Of a DNA stretch of 64,000 nt, positions 15,987-25,364 are shown piece after piece. The DNA is from Rhodococcus maanshanensis NBRC 100610. GTDB taxonomy: Bacteria; Actinomycetota; Actinomycetes; Mycobacteriales; Mycobacteriaceae. The notes beneath the pieces are model-generated. The model was not told the origin of the DNA. It made no database searches and saw nothing but the letters and a program-made list of their open reading frames with translations. The first letter of the stretch is position 1; every line of letters begins with the position of its first letter. Made by a program: the position numbers and the translations under genes. The DNA lies in contig NZ_BCXA01000012.1 in NCBI RefSeq assembly GCF_001894865.1, forward strand, positions 1 through 64,000, written 5' to 3'.

Positions 15987-16952
15987 CTAGCGCACGACTG
16001 CCGCGGAAGACGAAACGCCTGGTCGCACGCCCTTGTTGGGACCCTTGTTCGGTGCCGCGACGAGGGTCAGCAGGGTCGCCTCCGGCCGGCAGCAGAACCG
16101 AGCGGGCGCGTAGGGGGAGGTGCCGATTCCCGCCGAGACGTGCAGCTGGGTGTGCGCGCCCCACTTCGACGGACCCTTGACCCGCGACCGGTCGATCTGG
16201 CAGTTGGTGACCAGCGCGCCGTAGAACGGCAGGCACAACTGGCCGCCGTGGGTGTGCCCGGCGAGCACCAGGTCGTAGCCGTCCTCCGCGAACCGGTCCA
16301 GCACGCGGGGCTCCGGCGAGTGGGTGATGCCGAGCTTGAGGTTGGCCATCGGGTTCGGCGGCCCGGCGATGGTGTCGTAGCGATCCCGCTTCAGGTGCGG
16401 ATCGTCGACGCCCGCGGTCGCGATCCGGATGCCGGCGACCTCCAGCTCGCGCCGGGTGTGGGTCACGTCGAGCCAGCCGCGCTCGGTGAAGGCCGCGCGC
16501 AGGTCCTGCCACGGCAACGGCTCGCCGTGTGTGCGCTTGTGTTCCTTGTTGAAGTACTTGAACGGGTTCTTCGGCTTCGGGGCGAAGTAGTCGTTGCTGC
16601 CGAAGACGAACAACCCTGGGCGACCGAGCAGGCTGCTGAGCGACTGCACCACCGCGGGCACGGCACGCTGGTGCGACAGGTTGTCGCCGGTGTTCACCAC
16701 CAGGTCGGGGTCGAGCCGGTCGAGCTCGCGGAGCCAGTTCTGCTTGAGCTTCTGATTCGGCATCATGTGCAGGTCGCTGATGTGCAGCACCCGCAGCGAG
16801 GATGACCCGGGTTCGAGGACCGGCATGGTGACCTCACGCAGGGTGAAGGCGTTCCGCTCGATCAGGGAGGCGTACCCGATTCCGAGCGCCGCGGCGCCCG
16901 CCAGTCCGGCCGCTGTTCCCCGGAGCACGTTGCGTGAGTCGTCTAACACCAT
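15987..16952 (-). CDS. Metallophosphoesterase (Rv3683-type)
   Basis: A 321 aa calcineurin-like phosphoesterase. All metal-binding motifs are present in order: ISDLH (about 57), NTGDN (about 87), GSND (about 119), THSPEP (about 211) and AGHTHGGQ (about 235). Residues 8-28 form an N-terminal hydrophobic segment (TAAGLAGAAALGIGYASLI), so the enzyme is probably membrane-anchored. It occupies the same place next to ponA2 as Rv3683 in M. tuberculosis; homologues of YaeI type act on lipid or nucleotide phosphoesters. The start at ATG 16952 is divergent from the GatB/YqeY gene by 66 bp. Confidence 0.9.
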   Translation of the reverse strand: MVLDDSRNVLRGTAAGLAGAAALGIGYASLIERNAFTLREVTMPVLEPGSSSLRVLHISDLHMMPNQKLKQNWLRELDRLDPDLVVNTGDNLSHQRAVPAVVQSLSSLLGRPGLFVFGSNDYFAPKPKNPFKYFNKEHKRTHGEPLPWQDLRAAFTERGWLDVTHTRRELEVAGIRIATAGVDDPHLKRDRYDTIAGPPNPMANLKLGITHSPEPRVLDRFAEDGYDLVLAGHTHGGQLCLPFYGALVTNCQIDRSRVKGPSKWGAHTQLHVSAGIGTSPYAPARFCCRPEATLLTLVAAPNKGPNKGVRPGVSSSAAVVR

Positions 16953-17018
16953 TTCAGGATACGCAGCGCGCGCAATCGACATGCGCGTCAGTGCGCGGAG
17001 CGCGTAGCGTTCGGCACC

Positions 17019-17495
17019 ATGTCCGATTCGACTTCTTCCCTCAAATCCACGCTCCGGGCCGACATGACGGCCGCCATGAAGGCCAAGGACGCCCTTCGTC
17101 TGCAGACCCTGCGGATGCTGCTCGCCGCCATCCAGACCGAGGAGGTCTCCGGCAAGGAGGCCCGGGAACTCACCGACGACGAGGTCCTCAAGGTCCTGGC
17201 GAAGGAATCCAAGAAGCGCGGCGAGTCCGCCGAGATCTACACCGAGGCGGGACGCGGCGAGCTGGCCGCGACCGAGCGTGCCGAGGCGCAGATCATCGAC
17301 GAGTACCTCCCCACCCCGCTGACCGACGCCGAGCTGGCCGACGTCGCGGACACCGCCATCGCGCAGGTCGCGGAGGAGATCGGTGAGCGGCCCGGGATGC
17401 GTCATATGGGGCAGGTAATGAAGGCCGCCACCGCGCTCGCGGCGGGCAAGGCCGATGGCACCCGGATCTCGAAGGCCGTCAAAGACCGGTTGTAG
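17019..17495 (+). CDS. GatB/YqeY domain-containing protein
   Basis: A 158 aa stand-alone YqeY protein, the helical domain related to the tRNA-binding tail of GatB. Family blocks seen are LRADMTAAMKAKDALRLQTLRMLLAAI at the start, EYLPTPLTD near residue 98, and MGQVMKAATALAAGKADGTRIS at the end. The role is unresolved; involvement in amidotransferase or tRNA quality functions is only suggested by the domain. It is convergent with ponA2, separated by a long intergenic palindrome. Confidence 0.9.
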   Translation: MSDSTSSLKSTLRADMTAAMKAKDALRLQTLRMLLAAIQTEEVSGKEARELTDDEVLKVLAKESKKRGESAEIYTEAGRGELAATERAEAQIIDEYLPTPLTDAELADVADTAIAQVAEEIGERPGMRHMGQVMKAATALAAGKADGTRISKAVKDRL

Positions 17496-17506
17496 ACGCT
17501 TCGAGC

Positions 17507-17552
17507 CCCGTGAGTACTTCCGGCCCCTAGGGGGACCAGAAGTGCTCACGGG
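17507..17552. repeat. Long imperfect intergenic palindrome (GTGAGTACTTC type)
   Basis: CCCGTGAGTACTTC at 17507 pairs with GAAGTGCTCACGGG at 17539-17552. With the inner GG/CC pairs the arms reach about 21 bp around a TA/AG tip. It lies between convergent genes and may act as a bidirectional terminator. It has the look of a dispersed intergenic repeat, but only one copy is in the window. Confidence 0.7.
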
Positions 17553-17565
17553 CGGCGCAGCCGCC

Positions 17566-19938
17566 TCAGCGCGGCAGCGGGGGGAGCTGGATCGGCGGCA
17601 GGCCGGGGATCTGGATCGGCGGCGGGGGTGCCGCCGCGGGTCCCGGCGCCGGTGCCGCAGGCGCGGCGGACTTCGCCGAGCCGTCGCTGACGTAGAGGGA
17701 GATCGCCGAACCCGGCACCGCCGAGCCGGCGGGTGAGGTGCTCAGCACGTTGCCGCGCGGCGACGGTCCAGGCGTGTTGACGGCGTTGACGGTGAAGCCG
17801 GCCGCCTGCAGCGCCCCGGTCGCCTGCGACTGCGTCATCCCGGCCACGTCCGGCACCTGAGCGTTCTTCGATCCGCGCTGGTACTTCGGGTCGATCGGCG
17901 GTAGCGCGGTCGGACCGTACTTGTCGACCACCGGCTTCATCGCGAGATACCAGGCCCTTGCGGGTTCGTTACCGCCGAACACGTTGCCGTCGCCGCACTG
18001 TCGCAGCGGCGAGGTGCAGATCTCGCGGGGGGTCGGCGAATCCGCGTACACGTAGACGCTGGCCGCCAGGTTGTTCGTGAAGCCGACGAACGCCGAGGAC
18101 ATGTGCGACTCGGTGGTGCCGGTCTTACCTGCCATCGGCAGCGTCCAGCCGACGGATCCGGCGGCGCCAGCCGAGGTGCCGCCGGGCTTGTCGTCCTTGC
18201 TCATCGCGTTGGCGAGGGTGTCGGCGAGGCCGGGCTCGACGACCTGCTCACAGGCTTCCTGCGTGATGGACACCGGCTTGCCGTTGCGGTCGTAGATCGA
18301 GTCGATCGGCGTTGGTGGGCACCACTTTCCGTGCGAGGCGAGGGTCGCGGCGACGTTCGAGAGCTCGAGCGGGTTGATCCAGGTCGGGCCGAGGGTGAAC
18401 GACCCGAGGTTCTGCTCCTTCTGGAAGTCCGCCATCGACTGGTTGTCGTGACCGGAGGTGCCCGGCTGCGTGTAGGAGCGCATGCCGAGGCGCACCGCCA
18501 TGTCGACGGTCGGCGCGACGCCCACCTGCTCGATCAGCTTGACGAACGCAGTGTTCGGGGACTGGGCGAGGGCGTCGGTGACGGACATCGAGGCGGGGTA
18601 CTTGCCTGCGTTCTCGACGCAGTACATGTTGGCCGGGCAGCCCTTCGCGCCGCCGAAGCCCATGCCCTTGACCTCGGCGCGGCCGGGGACCTGGAGGACC
18701 GCGCTGGTGCCGAGGCCCTTCTCCATCGCCGCGGCGGTGGTGAAGAGCTTGAACACCGAACCCGCGCCGCTGCCGACCAGTGAGTACGGCTGCGGCTGCA
18801 CGGTTTCGTTGATCTCGCCGTTGAGGCCGTAGGTCCGGCTGCTGCTCATCGCCAGCACCCGGTGCTGATCCTGGCCCGGCTGCACGACGTTCATCACCTC
18901 GGCCACCCCGTCGACCTTGGGGTTGGCCGTGGCGGTCAGGGCGCTGTGCGTCGAGTTCTGCAGGACCGGGTCGAGGGTGGTCTTGATCAGGTAGCCGCCC
19001 TTGTTGACCTGTTCGCGACTGATCCCGGAGTTGGCCAGGTACTGCAGCGCGTAGTCGCAGAAGAAGCCGCGGTCGCCCGCGGCGATGCAGCCTCGGGGCA
19101 GGGTGTTCGGCTCGGGCAGGACGCCCAGCGGCTCCTCCTTGGCTGCGCGGATCTCGTCGGCGCGGCCGGGGATGTTCGCGATCATGGTGTCGAGCACGAT
19201 GTTTCGGCGCTCGAGCACGCCCTCGGGGTTGGTGTACGGGTTCAGCGCGGAGCTGGACTGCACCATGCCGGCGAGCATCGCCGACTGGGTGAGCCCGAGA
19301 TCCTTCGCGTCGACCCCGAAGTAGGTGCGTGCCGCGTCCTGGATGCCGAACGAGGCGTTGCCGAACGGCACCAGGTTCAGGTACCGGGTGAGGATCTCGT
19401 CCTTCGTCAGCTTCTTGTCCAGGGTCAACGCCATCCGGATCTCGCGCACCTTGCGGGCCGGGGTCGTCTCGATGGCGGCCCGGCGCTCGGCGTCGGTCTT
19501 GGCGACGACCAGCAGCTGGTAGTTCTTCACGTACTGCTGGTCGATCGTGGAGGCGCCCTGCTGGACCTGGCCGCTGGTGGTGTTCGTCAGGAAGGCCCGC
19601 AGCGTGCCCTGCCAGTCCACGCCCTGGTGGTCGGCGAAGCGCTTGTCCTCGACCGAGACGATCGCCAGCTTCATGTTGTTGGAGATCTTGTCGCTCGGCA
19701 CCTCGAATCGGCGCTGCTCGTAGAGCCAGGCGATGGGGTTGCCCGCGGCGTCGACCATGGTCGAGACGGTTGGGGCATCGCCCTGTACCAGCTCGGCAGA
19801 GACGTTGTCGACGGTATCGGCGGCCCGGTTCGACAGGATTCCGAACCCGCCTGCCAGGGGGAACATGACGCCCGCGAGCAGAGCCCCGGCAAGAGCGGAG
19901 CATCCGGCGAGCTTCGCGACAGTTTTTGCGATCGGCAC
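17566..19938 (-). CDS. ponA2: Bifunctional class A penicillin-binding protein with PASTA domain
   Basis: A 790 aa transglycosylase/transpeptidase that polymerises and cross-links peptidoglycan at the outer membrane-face. A single N-terminal transmembrane segment is at about 10-32. The GT51 domain contains VEDKRFADHQGVDW (catalytic Glu, about 100), QGASTIDQQYVKN and RKVREIRMALTLDKKLTK. The transpeptidase domain has the SVFK nucleophile motif (about 430), SPN and KTGTT. A PASTA domain follows at about 680-745, with a proline-rich tail. The gene position between the metallophosphoesterase and whiB4 is as for M. tuberculosis ponA2. GTG 19938 is chosen by alignment of the N-terminal hydrophobic segment; upstream in-frame codons are unlikely. 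Confidence 0.93.
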   Translation of the reverse strand: MPIAKTVAKLAGCSALAGALLAGVMFPLAGGFGILSNRAADTVDNVSAELVQGDAPTVSTMVDAAGNPIAWLYEQRRFEVPSDKISNNMKLAIVSVEDKRFADHQGVDWQGTLRAFLTNTTSGQVQQGASTIDQQYVKNYQLLVVAKTDAERRAAIETTPARKVREIRMALTLDKKLTKDEILTRYLNLVPFGNASFGIQDAARTYFGVDAKDLGLTQSAMLAGMVQSSSALNPYTNPEGVLERRNIVLDTMIANIPGRADEIRAAKEEPLGVLPEPNTLPRGCIAAGDRGFFCDYALQYLANSGISREQVNKGGYLIKTTLDPVLQNSTHSALTATANPKVDGVAEVMNVVQPGQDQHRVLAMSSSRTYGLNGEINETVQPQPYSLVGSGAGSVFKLFTTAAAMEKGLGTSAVLQVPGRAEVKGMGFGGAKGCPANMYCVENAGKYPASMSVTDALAQSPNTAFVKLIEQVGVAPTVDMAVRLGMRSYTQPGTSGHDNQSMADFQKEQNLGSFTLGPTWINPLELSNVAATLASHGKWCPPTPIDSIYDRNGKPVSITQEACEQVVEPGLADTLANAMSKDDKPGGTSAGAAGSVGWTLPMAGKTGTTESHMSSAFVGFTNNLAASVYVYADSPTPREICTSPLRQCGDGNVFGGNEPARAWYLAMKPVVDKYGPTALPPIDPKYQRGSKNAQVPDVAGMTQSQATGALQAAGFTVNAVNTPGPSPRGNVLSTSPAGSAVPGSAISLYVSDGSAKSAAPAAPAPGPAAAPPPPIQIPGLPPIQLPPLPR

Positions 19939-20071
19939 GGGGGACAGCCTACGTGGGCCTGCGGCTGCGACCTGCAGATGTGGGCCGCATGCAGCACTTG
20001 ATGGACGTCCGTACCAAAAAAATGCCTCAGCATCTTGCGCTGGACGATCTTCAATGCCTAAGTTGTCTTCT

Positions 20072-20093
20072 GAGTGTGATAGAGATAACACTC
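20072..20093. promoter_or_regulatory. Inverted repeat in the ponA2-whiB4 promoter region
   Basis: GAGTGT and ACACTC form perfect 6-bp arms around a 10-base spacer, 98 bp upstream of the whiB4 start. Candidate operator or promoter element; the cognate regulator is unknown. Confidence 0.4.
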
Positions 20094-20190
20094 GTTGAGG
20101 AATGTGGTGTGACTCGCTGTGATACGGCGGGTCATACGTAATTCCAGAGCGTCAGCGAGGGCGACGCTTGGACTGCAGAGGGGCACCAGA

Positions 20191-20514
20191 ATGACCGTTA
20201 TCACCACGGCCCACAGGTTGGACGTCGAGGAAGCCGAGGCCCGTATCGCGTGGGTCGCACAGGCCAGATGCCGGGCTGTTGATCCTGACCAGTTGTTCGT
20301 CCGCGGCGCGGCACAGCGCAAGGCCGCCACGATTTGTCGGCATTGCCCGGTTCTCATGCAGTGCGGCGCCGACGCCCTCGACAACAAGGTCGAGTTCGGC
20401 GTGTGGGGCGGCATGACCGAGCGTCAGCGACGTGCCTTACTCAAGCAGCATCCCGAGGTCGAGTCCTGGGCCGACTTCTTCGATACCCAGCGCGCACAGT
20501 CCAACGCCGTCTGA
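20191..20514 (+). CDS. whiB4: WhiB-family iron-sulfur regulator
   Basis: A 107 aa WhiB protein. The four cluster cysteines are in order: ARC (near residue 28), CRHC (near 51-54) and MQC (near 60). The signature GVWGGMT follows near 72-78, then a basic tail RQRRALLKQHPE. The stretch FVRGAAQRKAATICRHCPV and its position divergent from ponA2 match WhiB4 of M. tuberculosis, a redox-sensing [4Fe-4S] DNA-binding regulator. ATG 20191 has AGAGGGG upstream. It acts in the cytoplasm on redox-responsive genes; local targets are unknown. Confidence 0.92.
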   Translation: MTVITTAHRLDVEEAEARIAWVAQARCRAVDPDQLFVRGAAQRKAATICRHCPVLMQCGADALDNKVEFGVWGGMTERQRRALLKQHPEVESWADFFDTQRAQSNAV

Positions 20515-20705
20515 CACCGGCGCGCCGGCCGGGGCGAATGCCCCGGCCGGGCCGGTCGGCGGAGGTAACGACACCCCGCCATTTCGGCTGTAAGAACCCG
20601 CTCGATTCATTTCACCCGCAGATATTCCTGCCGGTTTTGCCCGTGGACCGAATGGCCACGTGACCGTGCTGTTATCTGCGGGGGTCCGGCACCGCGCCAG
20701 GGGCG

Positions 20706-21155
20706 CTAGTCCCCGCGCAGGCGGAAGTCGGCGAAGTCGAATCCCGGCACGACCACGCAGCTGACCAGCGTCGGCTCGTCTCCTGCGGGGCGGGCCCGCT
20801 GCCAGTGCCGCGCCGGTACCACCAGTTGCGGCGCCTGACCGGCGACGATGTCGGGGCCGAGGAGGTGTTCGGTCGCCTGGCCGGGTCGGTCGTCGTCCCC
20901 GCCGAGGTCCAGCCGGAGCGGGCCGCCGCGGTGGTGGAGCCAGATCTCCTCGCTGCGCACGGTGTGCCACGCGGACTGTTCGCCCGGCATCAGCAGGAAA
21001 AGGATGGCGGTCCCGGCAGCGCGGGCGCCGGGATAGTCGCCGGGCAGGGCGGTCGCCGGGACGGTGATGTCGCTGCGCCAGGTCTCGCGATACCAGCCGC
21101 CCTCCGGGTGTGGCGCGAGGTTCAGCTCGCGCGCCCAGTCGGGCAGCTCCGTCAT
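20706..21155 (-). CDS. Cupin domain protein (DUF985 family)
   Basis: A 149 aa single-domain cupin_5 protein. LAPHPEGGWYRETWRS is the family start. FLLMPGEQSAWHTVRSEEIWLHHRG holds the metal-side histidines and acid, and CVVVPGFDFADFRL the end. A second ATG lies 12 bp upstream. The family is of unknown biochemical role and includes sugar-epimerase-like folds. It is divergent from the MarR/MFS pair. Confidence 0.85.
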   Translation of the reverse strand: MTELPDWARELNLAPHPEGGWYRETWRSDITVPATALPGDYPGARAAGTAILFLLMPGEQSAWHTVRSEEIWLHHRGGPLRLDLGGDDDRPGQATEHLLGPDIVAGQAPQLVVPARHWQRARPAGDEPTLVSCVVVPGFDFADFRLRGD

Positions 21156-21220
21156 GACACCGATCATTGCAGGGTCGGGGTCCCGCCGTGCGTCGACACG
21201 CCTCCCTCCGAGTTATATGC

Positions 21221-21234
21221 TTGCCGATAGGCAA
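21221..21234. promoter_or_regulatory. Candidate MarR operator (TTGCC-GATA-GGCAA)
   Basis: Perfect 5-bp arms lie 20 bp upstream of the MarR start, in an AT-rich island overlapping the probable promoter. Typical position for MarR autorepression. Confidence 0.6.
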
Positions 21235-21254
21235 TTAATTCGGGAGGGGTAGCG

Positions 21255-21737
21255 ATGGCGACGGTGTACTCGGAGGACGAGGTCACCCGCCTCAAGATCG
21301 CCCTCGCCCGGATCGCCCGACTCGTCGACCGGCAGGTCTCGGGCGGCGGCATGACCCGGACGCAGCTCTCCGTGCTCGGCACCGTCGCCCGGCTCGGCCC
21401 GCTGCGGTTGGGTGCGCTCGCCGAGACCGAGGGACTGAACCCGACCATGCTCTCGCGGGTGGTCGGCAAGCTCGAGGCCGACGGCCTGCTCGAGCGTTCC
21501 ACCGACCCGGCGGATCGACGGGTTGCGCAGGTGCAGGTCACCGAGGCGGGCGAGCTGTTGCACCACAGGCTCCGCCGTGAACGGACCCGACTGTTCACCG
21601 ACGCACTCGCCCGGCTCCCCGAGGAGCAGGCGCGGGCCCTTCGATCCGCACTGCCCGCGCTCGAATCGCTGGCGACGGAGATCGCACCGCAGCCTGCCGG
21701 ATCCGGAACGGGCGCCGCCGCGCGCGGCCGGCCGTGA
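21255..21737 (+). CDS. MarR-family transcriptional regulator
   Basis: A 160 aa MarR regulator. The winged helix includes LRLGALAETEGLNPTMLSRVVGKLEADGLLERSTDPADRR at about residues 52-92. GGGAGGGG lies seven bases upstream of ATG 21255. Its stop overlaps the GTG start of an MFS exporter, so this is a typical drug-efflux regulator/pump pair. Confidence 0.9.
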   Translation: MATVYSEDEVTRLKIALARIARLVDRQVSGGGMTRTQLSVLGTVARLGPLRLGALAETEGLNPTMLSRVVGKLEADGLLERSTDPADRRVAQVQVTEAGELLHHRLRRERTRLFTDALARLPEEQARALRSALPALESLATEIAPQPAGSGTGAAARGRP

Positions 21738-22999
21738 CCACGCTCGCGGCGGCCGCGCACCGGACCTTCGCATCCCTCGCCACCCCGAACTTCCGCCGGT
21801 ACTACGGCGGGCAGGCGGTGTCGATGGTCGGCACCTGGATGCAGGCCGTCGCACAGGCATGGTTGGTGCTGCAGCTGACCGGTTCGGGCACCGCGCTCGG
21901 CCTGGTGATCGCGCTGCAGACCCTCCCGGTACTGCTGTTCGGGCCGTACGGCGGCGTCGTCGCCGACCGGATGGACAAGCGCAGGCTGATGATCGGGCTG
22001 CAGTCGATGATGGGCGTGCTCGCGCTGGTGCTCGGGATCCTGACGGTGACCAACGCGGTGACGCTGTGGCAGGTGTACCTGCTCGCGTTCCTGCTCGGGG
22101 TGAACAACAGCTTCGAGAATCCCGCACGACAGGCATTCGTTCTCGAGATGGTCGGGCCCGAGGACCTGCGCAACGCGGTCAGCCTGAACTCGGTCCTGGT
22201 CAACGTGGCCCGCGCGGTCGGGCCTGCGGTCGCAGGCATCATCATCGCGGCAGGCGGGCTCGGACTGTGCTTCCTACTGAACGCGGTCAGTTTCGTCGCG
22301 GTGGTCGTGTCGCTGGTCACCCTCGACCTCGACGCGCTGCGTCCCGCGCCGGCCGCGCAGCGCAGGCCGGGGCAGCTGCGGGAGGGCCTGCGGTACGTGC
22401 GGCGCACCCCGGCACTGTTGGTCCCGCTGCTGATGATGGCGCTGGTCGGCTGCCTGGCCTACGAGTTCCAGGTGGTGCTGCCGGTGCTCGCGCGCGACAC
22501 CTTCGGGGGCGACGCCAGCGTCTACGGATTCATGACCGCGGCGATGGGATTCGGTGCGGTGGTCGGCGGGCTGTTCGTCGCCGCCCGCGGCAAGACCGGG
22601 ATCCCCGCGCTGGTCGCGGCGGCGACGCTGTTCGGGGTGCTGATCGCTGCCGCCGCCATCGCCCCGACCCTCTGGCTCGAGCTGGTGATCCTGGTTCTGG
22701 TCGGGGCGGCGAGCGTCGGATTCCTCTCCATCGGGAACAGCACCCTGCAGCTCGAGGCCGAACCCGGCATGCGCGGCCGGGTGATGGCCCTGTGGTCGGT
22801 GGCGTTCCTCGGGTCGACGCCGATCGGCGGTCCGATCGCGGGCGCCGTCGCCGAGCAGTTCGGCGGCCGGGTCGCCCTCGCGATGGGCGCGGCCGCCTGC
22901 CTGGTCGCCGCCGGCGGCGCCGCGCTCGTCGTGCGGCAACCCCGACGGGCGGGGGCCGAGCCGGGCGGCGAGGTCGGTCAGCCCCGGCCGGTCAGCTGA
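21734..22999 (+). CDS. MFS exporter (enterobactin/macrolide-efflux-like)
   Basis: A 421 aa, 12-helix transporter of the MFS_3 (EntS/MefA-like) group. [33 protein letters not shown] is the first helix signature, with the loop [12 protein letters not shown] and [18 protein letters not shown] after helix 4. It is likely to export a drug or secondary metabolite by proton antiport. The GTG start overlaps the MarR stop by 4 bp (translational coupling). The last 22 bp overlap the convergent arsA2. Confidence 0.88.
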   Translation: MTTLAAAAHRTFASLATPNFRRYYGGQAVSMVGTWMQAVAQAWLVLQLTGSGTALGLVIALQTLPVLLFGPYGGVVADRMDKRRLMIGLQSMMGVLALVLGILTVTNAVTLWQVYLLAFLLGVNNSFENPARQAFVLEMVGPEDLRNAVSLNSVLVNVARAVGPAVAGIIIAAGGLGLCFLLNAVSFVAVVVSLVTLDLDALRPAPAAQRRPGQLREGLRYVRRTPALLVPLLMMALVGCLAYEFQVVLPVLARDTFGGDASVYGFMTAAMGFGAVVGGLFVAARGKTGIPALVAAATLFGVLIAAAAIAPTLWLELVILVLVGAASVGFLSIGNSTLQLEAEPGMRGRVMALWSVAFLGSTPIGGPIAGAVAEQFGGRVALAMGAAACLVAAGGAALVVRQPRRAGAEPGGEVGQPRPVS

Positions 23000-24090
23000 T
23001 CCGCGACGGCCCGCAGCGCCTCGAGGTCGGAGACCTCGAACGGCAACGACGGCACGCCGACCACCGGCACCCGGGGATGGGCGCCCGTGAACCGGCCGAG
23101 CAGCCGCAGCTCTCGCTGCGCGGTGCGGGCCCGCTCCGCGTGGATCCGCAGGACCGCCGCCGTCAACGGGTGCTCGCCCCGGTCCTTCAGCTGATCGGCC
23201 GCGGCCGTCGCCCGATCGGCCGACAGGGAGCTCAGGGTCGGATGGGTCCGGTTGAGCACCAGCCCGGCCAGCGGCATCCCCTCGGTGGACAGCCGGTCGA
23301 CGAAGAACGAGGCCTCGCGGAGCGCGTCCGGCTCGGCGGCCGCGATCACCAGGAAATGGGTGCCCTCCGCGCGCAGCAGCTGATAGGTGTGGTTGGCCCG
23401 CTCCCGGAACCCGCCGAACATCGACTCGAAGGACTGCACGAACGCCGATGCGTCGGACAGCATCTGGCTGCCCACGATGGTGTTCACGGCCTTGAGCGCC
23501 AGGCCCATCGCGCCGGTCACCAGGCGGCCGATCCCGCGGCCGGGAGCGGACAGCATCCGGATCATCCGGCCGTCGAGGAACGCGCCGAGGCGTTGCGGGG
23601 CATCGAGGAAGTCGAGCGCGTTGCGCGAGGGCGGGGTGTCCACGACCACCAGGTCCCACTCGTCGCTGGCGGCCAGCTGACCCAGCTTCTCCATGGCCAT
23701 GTACTCCTGCGTGCCCGAGAAGGAGGTGGCCACCGTTTGGTAGAAGGGGTTGGCGAGGATCTGCTGCGCGGTGTCGGGGGCGGAGTGCTCGAGCACCATG
23801 TCGTCGAACGTGCGACGCATGTTCAGCATCATCGCGTGCAGCTCACCGGTGGCGCCGGGAGCCAGCTGCACCGGCTGCGGTGAGTTGTCGAGTTCGCGCA
23901 CCCCGAGCGCTTGGGCGAGCCTGCGGGCCGGATCGATGGTGAGCACCACGACCCGGCGCCCCTCCTCGGCCGCGCGCAGCGCCATCGATGCGGCGGTGGT
24001 CGTCTTGCCGACGCCGCCGGCCCCGCAGCACACCACGATCCGGGACGCGGGGTCGGTGAGGATCGCGTCGATGTCGAGTGTCGTGGTCAT
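22978..24090 (-). CDS. ArsA/GET3-type P-loop ATPase (Rv3679/3680 pair, second gene)
   Basis: A 370 aa ATPase with deviant Walker [16 protein letters not shown] (about 18-32). [14 protein letters not shown] is the switch I-like block and [17 protein letters not shown] (about 150) the Walker B/switch II. Its position equals one member of the Rv3679-Rv3680 pair, proposed as anion-transporter-like ATPases. A TnpB element starts one base upstream of the ATG. An ATG inside the element (24141) would give an in-frame 17-residue extension after AGGAGG. The native start is preferred. Before the insertion, the ATG would have overlapped the arsA1 stop. Confidence 0.88.
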   Translation of the reverse strand: MTTTLDIDAILTDPASRIVVCCGAGGVGKTTTAASMALRAAEEGRRVVVLTIDPARRLAQALGVRELDNSPQPVQLAPGATGELHAMMLNMRRTFDDMVLEHSAPDTAQQILANPFYQTVATSFSGTQEYMAMEKLGQLAASDEWDLVVVDTPPSRNALDFLDAPQRLGAFLDGRMIRMLSAPGRGIGRLVTGAMGLALKAVNTIVGSQMLSDASAFVQSFESMFGGFRERANHTYQLLRAEGTHFLVIAAAEPDALREASFFVDRLSTEGMPLAGLVLNRTHPTLSSLSADRATAAADQLKDRGEHPLTAAVLRIHAERARTAQRELRLLGRFTGAHPRVPVVGVPSLPFEVSDLEALRAVADQLTGRG

Positions 24091-24200
24091 CAGGTGTTTG
24101 GCGCGGATACTCCGTCGTTCACGGGGGAGTGGGAGCGCCATCCTCCTATCGCGGGTTGTGTCGGGAAGGTTTGTCGGTGGCTGTGGCTACGTTGCCTGGT

Positions 24201-25355
24201 GTGGACGAGGTGGTGTGCTTCAGCTATCGGCTGCGGCCGGGTGTGGTAGCTGAACGCGCTCTGAACGCCGAGTGGCAAAGGTGCCGGTTCCTCTGGAACG
24301 AGGCTGTCCACCAACAGAAATCGGGCGGAAAGCCGACACTCGGGAAGCTGAGCAAAATCCTCACCGACGCTCGCTCCCGCAGCGGATGGTTGCGGGAAGG
24401 GTCGCAGGTCGCGCAGCAGCAGACGTTGCGCAACTACGCCCGCGCTCTCGGTCACTCGTTCACGGTGAAGGGTCGTGGCCGGCCGGCATTCAAATCCCGA
24501 AAGAAGACGCTGCCGTCGTTGGAGTACACGCGGCGGGGGTTCAGTCTCCGTGACGGTCGGCTGGTCCTGCCGAAGGGTGTCAGTGTTCCGGTGGTTTGGT
24601 CGCGGGAGTTGCCATCCGAACCGACCAGCGTGCGCATCTATCAGGATTCGCTCGGGCATTGGTACGCCTCGTTCGTCGTCCGTCGGGACGTCCTGCCCGC
24701 ACCGGAGGTCACGGGTGGGATCGGTGTCGACTGGGGTGTGAGCACGACGGCCACGACCACCGACACGGAGTTTGACCTGCCGTATCTCGGGCACCGCAAA
24801 CGCTGTGCCGGCGAACTCGCGAAGGCGCAACGGAAGATGGCGAGGCGCCACAGCGGGAAGCTTGGTCCGCAGTCCCACGGGTACCAGCGGGCAACGCGCG
24901 AGGCCGCGAAGTTGCACAAGAAGGCGGCCCGCCAGACCGCGCACGACAGCCGGGTGTGGGCGAAACGGGTAGTCGATCGGCATGACCTGATTGCGGTGGA
25001 GGACTTCAAGCCGACCTTTCTGGCGAGGTCGACGATGGCGCGCAAAGCTGCGGACGCGGCTATCGGTGCGGCGAAGCGGGAGTTGATCGAGCGTGGTGCG
25101 CGGGCTGGCCGGAAGGTGGTGTTGGTGCAGCCCGCCTATACGACGATGAAGTGTTCGAGTTGCTTTGCGAGAGCCAAGCAGCGATTCGGACTCGCCGAAC
25201 GAACCTTCCGATGCCCTGAGTGTGGCTTCACCGCAGGTCGGGACCGGAACGCTGCCAGGGTGATTCTGGCTGTGGCAGAACGCGGCCACATCGGTGTCGA
25301 CGACGTGAGACAAGCGGATCACCTCCTTCGGGTGGGTGGTTCGGTTGCGGTCTGA
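24201..25355 (+). CDS. tnpB: TnpB RNA-guided nuclease (OrfB), copy 1
   Basis: A 384 aa TnpB. RuvC catalytic residues are all present: Asp in GVDWGVSTT (about 182), Glu in AVEDFKP (about 272) and Asp in AGRDRNAA (about 352). The zinc ribbon is CSSC...CPEC (about 320-342). An N-terminal YRLRPGVVAERALNAEWQRCRFLWNEAV block matches the family's OrfB_IS605 N-domain. TnpB proteins cut DNA guided by an RNA from the element's right end; function is known for the family. GTG 24201 is chosen by alignment with copy 2; TTG 24192 is an alternative. It appears intact. Confidence 0.9.
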   Translation: MDEVVCFSYRLRPGVVAERALNAEWQRCRFLWNEAVHQQKSGGKPTLGKLSKILTDARSRSGWLREGSQVAQQQTLRNYARALGHSFTVKGRGRPAFKSRKKTLPSLEYTRRGFSLRDGRLVLPKGVSVPVVWSRELPSEPTSVRIYQDSLGHWYASFVVRRDVLPAPEVTGGIGVDWGVSTTATTTDTEFDLPYLGHRKRCAGELAKAQRKMARRHSGKLGPQSHGYQRATREAAKLHKKAARQTAHDSRVWAKRVVDRHDLIAVEDFKPTFLARSTMARKAADAAIGAAKRELIERGARAGRKVVLVQPAYTTMKCSSCFARAKQRFGLAERTFRCPECGFTAGRDRNAARVILAVAERGHIGVDDVRQADHLLRVGGSVAV

Positions 25356-25364
25356 GCTGTGAAT

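Noticed and set aside
21523-23883. 786-codon + frame
   Set aside because: Out-of-frame reading across marR, the MFS gene and antisense to arsA2; no domain recognisable.
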